64,000 bases of DNA from Antedon mediterranea (taxonomy: Eukaryota > Echinodermata > Crinoidea > Comatulida > Antedonidae). The stretch is from NCBI RefSeq assembly GCF_964355755.1, contig NC_092670.1:34831795-34895794 (forward strand). The letters run 5' to 3'. This document shows positions 1 through 11,200 of the stretch, piece after piece. The notes under the pieces were generated by a model that was not told where the DNA came from, did no database searches, and was given only the letters and a program-made list of their open reading frames with translations. Positions within the stretch are counted from its first letter, which is position 1. Each line of letters starts with the position of its first letter. Made by a program: the position numbers and the translations under genes.

Positions 1-1200
1 TATGACGCGACGCTAGGCTGTGAGTTGAAAATCAGCATATATTGTCACGCCGTCTTTAATGGTTCTACTCTGTGTCCAATCGAATAGCCTTTTTCGAATG
101 GTTTAGACCATGGCCTAGCCTCTTGTTAGAAATAATATTTGCCCTCATAGACATTAATTATTTGTATATACTATCAAATCCGATAAATATTTTGATTAAA
201 TAATCTAAATCAAAACTATATTTACAGGTAGTAGTGAGAGGTGGCGGACACATTTTACCTGCTGACCAACCAGAGCGGACATTTAATATGATTGATAGAT
301 TTGTATCTGGGACTCCTTTTGATGCTTGACTGAAACCTGAGCCATTCAAATATTTTTTTTAAATAGCAGCAGCTGATTCTTGAAGATGAAAAAAACCACT
401 TTTTTCATTACAATAATTGAAATACAAATAATAGAGTAAAATTAAAAAATAATATTTTCATGATAAAATTACCAATATCATAAAAGATTAGCTTTAAATA
501 CAGTACACACACAGTGGTGTAATAGCTAGGAGCGCTCATTGGCTAAACCCAGGGTCCAGAGGAAACAGGCTTTAAAATATTTTGAAAAAGGCTGAAAACA
601 CTTGATACCTCCATCGTTGGAGAGCCACTTGGTGTTCCTAAACAAGGGGCCCAGACCGCTGTGTTGCACCACTGTACACATGCGGTACAGTGAGACTAAA
701 TCCGATTTTCCACTAGATGAATTTGTTCGTGCGAGTGCTTATGAAAGCAGCATCGTAGCTCATTTCCTGAGCTCTGATTGGTTGCGCAATATTTCGCTTC
801 GCAAAAAGTAGAAAAAATTCGAACTAGTAAATTTCACTGAAGCGAAAAAATCAAAGGAACTAGAATTCGTCGCAGGAGGAAGGATGACAGAGAGAAACTT
901 GAATACACATGGGCATACATGACGCTTTGGATTCGCGCAAACAAATTCGCCTAGTGGAAAACCGGCTTTACTGGCGAACAGACTTAAACTTGCTTTATTA
1001 TGGCATCCTTTTTGTATAGATAGAAACATGACTGGTACAGTTAATCATGAAGGTATTTTCTTGGGAATGCATGTCTAATATGAAGTTTTGTATCAGCATG
1101 GTTGACCTTGCTTATGCATAGTTGACCTATAAGTTCACAATGTGTACTGTGGTACCTTTTTTGTTGCTACAAAAAATAAATTAACTTCCATATCAATACA
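1..1200. other. Region downstream of ENKUR, no gene seen
   Basis: No coding exon could be supported here. The short open frames lack splice sites and family resemblance. The stretch holds one inverted-repeat element (about 697-972, listed separately) and AT-rich sequence that probably includes the 3' untranslated end of ENKUR near 1200. Confidence 0.6.
697..972. mobile_element. MITE-like inverted-repeat element
   Basis: The left arm near 700-735 contains TTTTCCACTAGATGAATTTG and the right arm near 925-965 reads as its reverse complement with a few changes (CAAATTCGCCTAGTGGAAAA). The arms enclose about 200 bp without coding potential. This is the structure of a non-autonomous DNA transposon. 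The exact ends and target duplication are not clear. Confidence 0.55.
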
Positions 1201-1206
1201 TTTATT
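1201..1206 (-). terminator. Candidate poly(A) signal of ENKUR
   Basis: TTTATT on the plus strand reads AATAAA on the minus strand, about 200 bp past the ENKUR stop codon. It is a plausible polyadenylation signal, but AT-rich DNA gives many such matches. Confidence 0.35.
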
Positions 1207-1410
1207 TACATACAACATTTAAAATTATATACATTCATTATTAATTTAGTATTTTTACATATGATATTTGTTTCAATAATGTTTTGTTAATTTAAAACAA
1301 ACTTTGGTTTTTCTAAAGTGGGGAAGCTACAAACAATGGAATTATTAAATGATTAATTACAAACAGTTTTACACAATGTTGTATTTTATACAAAAAACGG
1401 TATTTGTTGT

Positions 1411-2876
1411 CTAATTTGAAATATAAATAATGTTATGTTTTTCAAGAAGCTCAATGTCTCTTTCTAATTGTTTCATTTCCGACTCCAATCGTTCCTTTCG
1501 TGCTTTTTTCGGAGCAGTGTCTGTGACCATTGATAATCCTTGGTACTGGTGATGGATTTCTTCCCAGTTTTTCTTCAGGCCGTCAATAATGCTTTTTCGT
1601 TCGTTGTCCGACAGACTTTTCATGGCACCTCTACGATAATGCTCTTTGATGTACTCATCATATTCCTCCTGCGCACGCTTCACTTCATCATTTCTCTTTG
1701 TTAGGTAATCTGGAACGTTGCCATATTTCTGCCATAAAAAAAACAAAAATGTTAATTTATTGCAAACATTTTTAAATTTACTTTAAACACTATACTGTAC
1801 ATTCCATGATATTTCATAAGAAACTTGAATATATACTTTGGGCCATAGTGAGACTCGTTTTTCACCAACCCCGCCAGAATTAGGAAGATACTGTACATAT
1901 GCCCGGACAACTTCTTGAAAAACCAGATAACTGGGTTAACATCCTTTAAACTAATTAACTAGGCTAGTTAGCTGGTAAACTAGCCCATACCATCAAAAAA
2001 ATAAATTGATGCATGGCTATTTATTCATGTTTAAATATGCATGTGAACTACAAAAATAAGACTTGAATGTGAACTATTGGATTTCTATACACAAACACAC
2101 CTTCATTCTGGTGTATACTGGTTTCAAACCAGATGGATCAAGAGGGTGAGTAGCCCCACGAACTGTGTCAGCAAAGTTAGCTGCCGGCTTTTTGGGAACA
2201 GACAATATATTTTCAACAGCATTTGTTTTGACAAAGTTCTTGTTCGACTTCAGACCCATCAATGGCTTCTCTGTGGCTTTCGGTACAGGAGGCCGCTTTC
2301 TGTCATCATCGCTGTATTTGAATGGCTTCGTTGTTGAAAGGTCATGTTCCCCTGAACGTCTCTTTAAAAATTCTGAAGTTTTAGGTTGTTCTACTTTTGC
2401 TGGTCCCATTGTTTTACTTGGTGATTTGTTGGTTTTTGTCTCTTCTTTTACTCTGCCACGAAATGTTGATTTGTACCTAAAAGAGTAAAGTAAAAAATTT
2501 AAAATATGATTCATGATGAATAAATGATTTTAGTATTAAAGCCCTTCTTAATATTATTATTATAAGTTGTTGTACCAGCCTAGCCTTACTACTAGTAGTC
2601 TAGGGCTAGGCTAGGCCATATTCACTAGACATAAGCAAATATAAAAAACAGCAAAATGCTATAAAAATAAATGATAAAATAGCGTCTGCTAGCTAGGCCC
2701 AAATACAAGCCATATTCCACCTTAACTCCAACCACCACCACACCAGTCCATCATGCTGATTTTTTTCTTCTCTTCCTTTTTTCCGCATGTTTAACAAATC
2801 ATACTACTTACATTGGTTCTTTAGGAGGCTTGATTTCCTCTTTAGGAATAAGTCTGTATATGCTTTCTGTCGCCAT
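1411..2876 (-). CDS. ENKUR: Enkurin (TRPC-channel and calmodulin adaptor; ciliary/sperm protein)
   Basis: Three coding exons on the minus strand: 2876-2812, 2476-2101 and 1728-1411. All junctions are GT-AG with agreeing phases, giving 252 aa against about 256 in mammals. The N-terminus MATESIYRLIPKEEI matches the SIYNLIP start of vertebrate enkurin. Exon 2 has the conserved KTMGPAKVE block and a proline motif RPPVP at residues 83-87 (the SH3-binding region). Exon 3 has the enkurin domain with LKKNWEEIHHQYQGLS and ends LLEKHNIIYISN, nearly the family's C-terminus. Enkurin is known to tether signalling proteins and calmodulin to TRPC channels in sperm and to belong to ciliary doublet inner proteins. 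The start is fixed by the ATG opening the conserved N-terminus. It is transcribed away from NFX1, with about 1.7 kb between the two starts. Long ORF extensions into the introns (the first residues at 2514-2477 and at 1746-1729) are not coding. Confidence 0.95.
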
Positions 2877-2989
2877 TATTACCAATAAATTGTTTCGTAT
2901 AAAATATTAGGAAGCTTGACGTACGTAGGCCTACGATACAAACGTGTCGGACACTCTAGCCTAGCCTTTTGATGTGTAAGTCCGCTGCG

Positions 2990-3040
2990 CGACTGTTTTT
3001 GTTGTTGTCATAGCCGCCAGTGACGTAATAGCAACCATCA
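2990..3040 (-). promoter_or_regulatory. Candidate ENKUR promoter with RFX-like half-site
   Basis: About 115-165 bp upstream of the ENKUR ATG, the plus strand has GTTGTTGTCATAGCCGCC followed by TGACGTAATAGCAACC. On the gene strand this gives GGTTGCTATTACGTCA, which joins an RFX-like half-site (GTTGCTAT) to a CRE-like TGACGT. RFX factors drive many ciliary genes, so this placement is suggestive. A full palindromic X-box is not present. Confidence 0.3.
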
Positions 3041-3285
3041 ATTCGTTTCTTCAACAAGCGCCCTCTATTATTTTTAAAAGCGTTAACTTTTTTTTCTTTA
3101 TACTATATAGTTGCTTAAATTATTTTCCATCTCTGAGCTGCCTAGACATACGAGAGAGATGGTAGAATAACCAGAAATGTAGTAATAACATTGAAAAATG
3201 TCATACCTAAAACTGTCAGGGGACAAACAGCAAGTCAAAACTTGTAACAACAGGATATTGCGGCTGCAGTTGGCGTATCATTTTC

Positions 3286-3618
3286 TTTAACGATATATTG
3301 GGCCCAGAAAAAAAAATGTTTAACATTTTTTTTTGAATATGCAATTTTAATGTCACATATTAGTTTGGATCGAAAAAAAAAGATTTACTGTACCTGAAAA
3401 ACTGTTATTTAAAGCAAAGTAGTCATGGCTTCCAGCCAATGGGTTTTTGGTTGAATGTATCCGTTTATTTTGTCATTTTATAAGTGAATAAAACATTATT
3501 TTTTCGAATTTTTTTTCTTGCGAAAGTGATTAACGTTGTTAAAACTACAAAATGGCCTATTCAAAATCTGATTTGATAATCTTTATTTTTTATGTTTTTC
3601 GCGGACAACACATCTTTA
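3286..3618. mobile_element. Degenerate MITE, ATTGTCC/CATCTTTAA-ended family
   Basis: The left end reads GATATATTGGGCCCAGAAAA and the right end GGACAACACATCTTTAAA. Both are decayed forms of the termini seen cleanly at 50163-50716. Relatives lie at about 16188-16500 and 27060-27293. The interior phrase TTTTTGGTTGAAT recurs in these copies. No coding sequence is seen. The rest of 3050-4560 is AT-rich spacer in which I see no gene. Confidence 0.5.
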
Positions 3619-4559
3619 AATGATGAAATTTTACAAAATTGTCTTTATAATTAGGAAAGAATTTTAAATGATTCCAACTTTTAATGATTGGTTTCATACC
3701 ATTTGACGTGAAGTAAGTGGATTGATAGAGCTTAAGAATTGTTTTTACTTTGATCACTTTGTACATCCACCTCAGAGTTAAAGCCAAAATAACTCTTTTT
3801 CTAACGTAATTTCCGACTGAACACATTTTGATGACATACAAGATTCAGCTTTCTTTCTACAAAATTTCATTTATAAATCATTTTAGGCCTACAGCAATTT
3901 AAAAAAAAAAAACGCTTTCAAAATCATCTTCTTTATTTTTACATATGTAACGTGTAGCCTACGTACTAAGTACAATATTTGTTTCTGATATGAATATTCT
4001 CATTCATCCAGGTAGTATTAATTTTAGAAAGATATCAATCTAATCCACTGGACTATTATAATATTGTTGTTATATTAATTATGATTTGACTTGAAAAGTT
4101 TAAGGACTTGATTGTCGAGAACTCAGTATTTTTGTAGGACCCTCCGTAGGTACCTCAGCTGTCAGACACGATTTTGCGGCTGCAACATTTACTTTAAATG
4201 ATGATGTGAATGATTCATCGTAACATTTGTGTTTCTTATTATCAGTGCAATAATAAGTAATCGACAGTTCTTACCATCAACATACAGTTAATTGTTAAAT
4301 ATAGGATGGTATTATTTCATTTGAATGATGAGAAATCGGGTTCTTGAATACATGTCGCGCGCTCAAATTAAAGATTGGATCGTTATTATAAATGCCTTGT
4401 ATGTTAATGTTGGTGGTATTATACATGATATACCATTAATTGTTTTAGTTTTTAATTTATTAATTTTTGTTTAATATGTGATTACGTCATTTATGAATGT
4501 GTGAGACCAGATAGAGGATCGGAATTTGTTGAATTGTTGCAACGAGTTGTGCAATCTAT

Positions 4560-4638
4560 GAGGGCGTACTTTTTTTAAATCTCTGGAAAAAAACAACACA
4601 ATATGCACCTACTACTACACATGATATGCGAGTAGGAG
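4560..4638 (+). other. Candidate first exon of NFX1
   Basis: A consensus donor (GAG/GTGAGA) follows position 4638. An ATG at 4626 could read ATG CGA GTA GGA G and join in frame with TT GCG ATG at 5277, which would add MRVGVA before the MSQDEL start. Alternatively this exon is untranslated. A 5' exon must exist because position 5277 follows a good acceptor (TTTTTTTTCAG). The exact transcription start cannot be read from sequence. Confidence 0.35.
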
Positions 4639-5281
4639 GTGAGATTCCGCGAGCGAGCTGCTGTGCTAGGCCTAGCAAATAGTAAGATTTAAAACAAGTT
4701 AATAATAACTATGTTATTACTTTTATCAGAAAACATTGTAGTGTATAATACGTCGAAGGCAGAAGGCGGCCCTAGGTAGCCAGGCTAGGCTACCTACCAG
4801 TACCAGCAGAGAGAGGATAGCTAGCCTAGTTAGGCCTCTCTATCTAGGGGCTAGGCCAGGCCCTGGCCTGGCCGGCCTCTGGGCCCTAGCTAGGCTATAG
4901 TAGTAGTAGGCTATCCCTAATCTTTTAATAAGATAAGGCCTAGAAGTCTAAGCCTAACTAAAAAAAAATTGTCAAATTGCCTGCCAGCCAAATAAATAGG
5001 GTTTTGTTTTGGTTAAATTTAATTTTATCTTTTTATATAGTGAAAGCATAATCATATTTTTACATTTTTTTGTCTAGCTAGGCCTAGTATATGGAAGTAA
5101 TGATTAATTAACTTCATTAAAACTGCAGAATTGCCTAGCCTCAATCTTCATGTTTTTGGGGGGGTGATTCATCTTTTTAAACACTCGACAAGCAAACAGC
5201 CCATTCACTGTGTGTCCATGTGTTAATTTGACCATCTCTGTTTCTTTGTTTTGAAGTTTGAACATTTTTTTTTCAGTTGCG

Positions 5282-8200
5282 ATGTCTCAAGATGAACTAG
5301 CTAGACATGCTGAAGAACAGAAGAAAAGCAGAACAAACATTTCAAATCATAATATTAATACTAACAGCAGGCCAAGAGGATATGGCAGGGGAAACAACAG
5401 TAGGGGAAGGGGTAGAAACTGGACTCATTCCAGACAACCCTATTCATCACCAAATGACCCCATGCAGATGTATGACCATACTAACAATGATCCATATGTT
5501 TTTTGGAATGGTCAAATGGATAATTCCGGCCAGTATACTTATGGTGCTATGCCTTTTAGAAACACACAGGAAATGCTACATGGTAACCCCAATGTGATGT
5601 ATTCATATCCGCAATCAGTAGCTTACGGTGACACCACTAGTTATCAATTCAATCATGGATATATTGATTATGGACCGCATCAGCATTTTAATGAGCGTAG
5701 TTATGGCAGAGGACATAATAGTGAGTATTCTCAACGAAATACATCTGGAAATTATAGAGGAAATGTTACTGGCAGGATTAGCAAGAATAAAAATGACCGA
5801 TCTAAAGGAAGGAAGAAAAACTCTGATGATGGAAGGAATCTGGATAGTCCAGGTGGTGGCATTTCTCCGGTAGTAGAAGATCAGAAAAAGCAAGAGAATG
5901 ATAAGAAAAGTATAGCTGTGCCCGAAAAAGAAAAATTCAATCAAAGAAAACCAAATCGAAACAAATTTGACGAATGGAATCGGAAAATGGAAAATAAATA
6001 TGGAAGAAAGGGCACACATTCTAAAACCAACATCAAAGAAAAATTTGATAAGGAATCGAGTGAGAAAAAGGATGGAAACAAGCAGAGTTTAGAATCTCAA
6101 ACAGGCACGTTGATCGAGCAACTTACGAACCAAACGTACGAATGTATGGTGTGCTGTGATATGATCAGATCTACCGCACCTACGTGGAATTGTCAGCACT
6201 GTTTTGCGGTGTTTCATATTAAATGTATCAAACGTTGGGCCAGGTCTAATATTAGTCAACTTGAAACAGGTAAGGGACGATTTCACAACAACTCTCACAA
6301 ACCTCAAAATGGAATATGAAATAAAAAATTGTTTGCATCATAAATCATACACAAGTAAATTTTTTTACAAAGTATCAATGAATATCAGTTAACAAAAGAG
6401 AATAAAAAAACTTTAAATTTTCTGTTTGGCGATGCACAAAATAGAAATATTTTGAATCAATAATAATGCTATGCAATACTTTATTGAAACTGGTAACATT
6501 GTAAAACGATTTTATTTTTCAGAGGGAGAACTGTGGATGTGTCCAGGTTGTCGTAACTCTGTTTTGAAGATTCCACATGTATACAAATGTTTTTGTGGAA
6601 AGATGCGTGATCCTCCGAACATACCAGGAGAAACGCCGCATACGTGTGGCGATGTCTGCGGTCGTAAACGAACTTCAACTCTGAAATGTCCACACCCTTG
6701 TAATATACTATGTCATCCAGGACCTTGCCCACCATGCCCGGCAACCGTCACGGTTCATTGCCTTTGCATGAAAGCGCAACAGAAAGCTAGGTGCGGTTTA
6801 AAGGAAGTATACAGATGTGCCGAGGAGTGTGGGAAAATGAGGAATTGTGGGATACATAAGTGTCTAGAGATTTGTCACGCTGGTGATTGCGATCCATGTC
6901 AAGAGAAGGTCAAGCAAGGTAGGAGTATGAAACGTTTATACGTTAACGCAACTGTGCGCAGAACTATGTTGTTATGCAAATGAGTCAAATTTTACTTATA
7001 AGAGTTCATTCTTATATAGTGCATATAAGCAAGCTCTCAATGGGCTGCACATTTTTACCCCGGTCATTTTTTGGCGCAAACACGTATGGAAACATACTCC
7101 CATAATAATGCAGCTAGTAATCGGTGCAAAGTTGTGTTTACCCATTTTATACACCTAGGTGTAGAGAGGCAAATGTAAGTAAAGTTTCTTGCCTAAGAAT
7201 ACAAGCAATGCGGCGAGAGTTGGATTCGAACCATTATCTCATGATCAGTAATCCAATATCCAACACATGCCCTCACAATTTTGATGTCATTTGTTTATGT
7301 GCTCGTGTGAAAACTCTCTAATATCAAATTATAACATATTATACCAACCGCCCTATAATTACAAAGCATTTAAATCATCAATTATTGTTTTTCAGATTGT
7401 TTTGGGCAGCACACATCAAGAGAGGTGGTGTGTGGTGGGGAACTGGTGTCAATTCCTTGTGATGAAAAAGAAAATGGAATTTACTCATGCTTGGCAGAAT
7501 GTGCTAGGTACTTTTGGATGTTCAATGCAAATAAAGTAGTCAATTCTAGATGCAACTAAATCAGAGCCAGCTTCACTAGAAGTCCATGAGTTCAGACCTC
7601 AAATATGTACACTAGTGTGTAATTTATTGCAATGTCTGTCGTATGTCACTCTCAAAGAGCAAAACCCAAAAAAATATTGTGTACACTTAAAATTAGCATT
7701 AATCTAAATGCCAACTTTATGTCAATGAATACCAGATGTCCCTATGTATACGGTTATCTGAACCAGTAGCAGTAACATTCACCATTTTATTTTTCAGAGA
7801 ATTGGACTGTGTCTTCCATAAATGCAAAACACCATGTCATCCAGGAGATTGTGAACCTTGTCAGCTTGGGCCTAAGAAACTGAAACGATGCCCTTGTAGT
7901 CAGACCCTACTGAGTGACCTTGGGTCATTTGTACGTTCTTCCTGTCGTGATCCGATACCAACATGCGACAAAACTTGCAATAAGCCACTAAAATGTGGTG
8001 GAGACGGTAAGTTTGTTATTTATTTATTGCTCTGAACACAAAAATAGAAATATTTAAATAACTAAAAGATGAGAGCAGAGGATATCCTATAAGCTCAGTG
8101 ATGTCTGGTTTTGAGGTCAGCTACATAGGCATGTGGACATTTTCCCACAATGCCAGAGACCTAGTACTGTCCTATGTGTATGTTCATTCAATTGGTTTTA

Positions 8201-11200
8201 TTAACCTAGTTCCTGATGTAGATTCTGTTGATTTTGTGTGACATCAGTACATTAAAAAGGGGCTTTACATTGAATTTACCTTGAAGATTAGGACTTGTGA
8301 AACTATAAAGCTCATTTGTCTCTTTGATGTCATAGATGACAACTCTTCATTTGCAAATGAGAAATCCACTTATTGTACATTTTCAACTGAAAATATTATG
8401 TTTTAGTAAAACTATACCTACATCTTATTTGCTTAATTTCTTAGGTTTGGTGAATTCAAGGATATCATCTGCCTCTCACCTACATATATTATAAATCTTG
8501 CCTAAAAATAAATGAAATTATAAATGTTATAATGATAAGTTTATTTATTTTTCACACAATTATTTTAATCAAATTGTTTAATTTCAGATGAAATTCATTT
8601 ATGTCAGTCTAAATGTCATGAAGGTGAATGCCCACCGTGTACAACTGGAATAAGTAGCATCAAGTGTCGATGCGGTAATCGCTTTGTTGATACGCCATGC
8701 AACGACCTCATTAACCTTTCACCCGAGGAAAAGTTAACTTGCGATCGAAAATGCAACAGAAAAATGCACTGTGGTCGTCACAAGTGTCAGAATAAATGCT
8801 GCATTGTAAGTTGTTTTTTGGAGTGCAATATACATTATATATGCACGCACATTCTACAAGACATTTTCTACTTCATCTTGGGATATAGTTTAGTATCAAG
8901 ATCATATATATTAGCTTGCGCCTAAGAAACTGACACGGTGCAATATAAATTATATATGCACGCACATTCTACAACACATTTTCTACATCATCTTGGGATA
9001 TAGTTTAGTATCAAGATCATATATATTAGCTTATGCCTAAGAAACTGACACGGTGCAATATACATTATATATGCATGCACATTCTACAACACATTTTCTA
9101 CTTCATCTTGGGATATAGTTTAGTATCAAGATCATATATATTAGCTTGGTCCTAAGAAACTGACGCGGTGCAATATAAATTATATATGCACGCACATTCT
9201 ACAACACATTTTCTACATCATCTTGGGATATAGTTTAGTATCAAGATCATATATATTAGCTTATGCCTAAGAAACTGACACGGTGCAATATAAATTATAT
9301 ATGCACTCACATTCTACAACACATTTTCTACTTCATCTTGGGATATAGTTTAGTATCAAGATCATAATATTAGCTTATGCCTAAGAAACTGACACGGTGC
9401 AATATAAATTATATATGCACGCACATTCTACAACACATTTTCTACTTCATCTTGGGATATAGTTTAGTATCAAGATCATATATATTTTTAAAGTTTACAC
9501 CACGTATATATAGTTCTGAAAAGAACGGTTGAGCTTTTCAGAACTATATACACGCGGTGTATACTGCCAACTTGATATAAACAAAAAATATCTTTATATT
9601 GATATCAGAATCCTGAACATGTCTGCGTACAATCATGTGGCCGCTGGTTGTCTTGTCGAGAGCATCGTTGTGAGGAACCGTGTCACCTTGGCAACTGCCA
9701 TCGATGTTACAATGTCAGTAAGTACTGCTTTTTTTTTATTTGTTACTCTCAAGATGAACGAACCATGAAGCTGAAACAGCTTTATTTCAAAATAAGGTCC
9801 AAAAAACAAACAATTTAAGTTACACAAAAAAATGTGAAAATACACATACATTTTTTCTTATGCATGCATATTCATGATTCTTTCTTCCAAATCCCCTCTC
9901 TGTGATAGATTAGTAGTTCAAATGGTTTCTACATTTAGTGACGTGAATCATTCATTGCGCAACCAATCAGGAAATGAGCTAAGAATAAAAAATAAGCGTT
10001 TTTGGGTGGGACTCGACCTATGATCTCTAGATCACTAACCTCTAGACCACCAAGTTTGCGCTGGTGGCTACAGTTAGATTCGAGCCCAAGTAAGCAGAGG
10101 GTACTGCACCAACAGGATGATAATTGAATAAATACCTTAAATTACAGTAGTTATATATAGCATTATATATGGATAATGCTTTATTTTGGAAGACTGGTCC
10201 AACGGTCCAAATTAAGATTTACATATATATTATATTGCACTTTTATTATAACCACATAAATGAAATACAGATCATGGCCAAAGGCCAAATTGAATGTAAA
10301 ATTAACCATATAAAAATATTCCATGAGACATCTCCCAAAGAATCCATGAATGATGGTTTTTACATGATACATTTGAATCAATTGTTATATTATTAATTTA
10401 GGTTTTGATGAGCTCTATTGTTACTGTGGTCAAGAAGTGATGCTACCACCGATTCACTGTGGAGTGAAACCTCCACCATGCAGTGAAACTTGTACCAGAT
10501 CCCACCCGTGTGATCACCCAGTACGCCATAATTGCCACAGCGAGACTGAATGTCCACCCTGTACTGAGCTGTGCTCCAAGATTTGCATGGGAGGGCACGA
10601 GGTAAGTTATGATTTATGGAATTATACTGCAGTTACTGAATTAATGATATAATATTTTTTAGAAAGTTATATTGATTTTGTTACTTTTCTCTCTTGTTTT
10701 AGTTACTATAATTTGTTATTAATATATTGGTCTTTGCGTCGTTACTATTTCTTTTATGTTAACATAAATATTAATCTACTATTTACGTATGACATATATA
10801 TAATTAATTTTCAGAAAAGGAATAACATTCCATGCTATCTAAAAGAGTTCACTTGTGGAAATCCTTGTGGAAAACAGCTTCCATGTGGTCAACATCGATG
10901 TTGCAAGAGATGTCATAACGTAAGTATTTTAATACTACAAACCTACAGTTTTTTCCTTTATTAGCACCATCTAAATAATTCTTTGACACAGAAAAAAAAC
11001 CCACAGAAATATAGGTCCTGTGCAAATGTTACCAGGCCATCCACGCTATTAAACACAGATTTAATTTTAAGTTTTTCTTAAAAGAATTGATGATTGATGA
11101 ATATTAATTGGTAGAGTTTTCACTCTATACATAGATATACATATTATTTAAATCAAAGAGCTGCATAGAAAAGATCAGATCAAAGTCAAAAATGTTAAAA

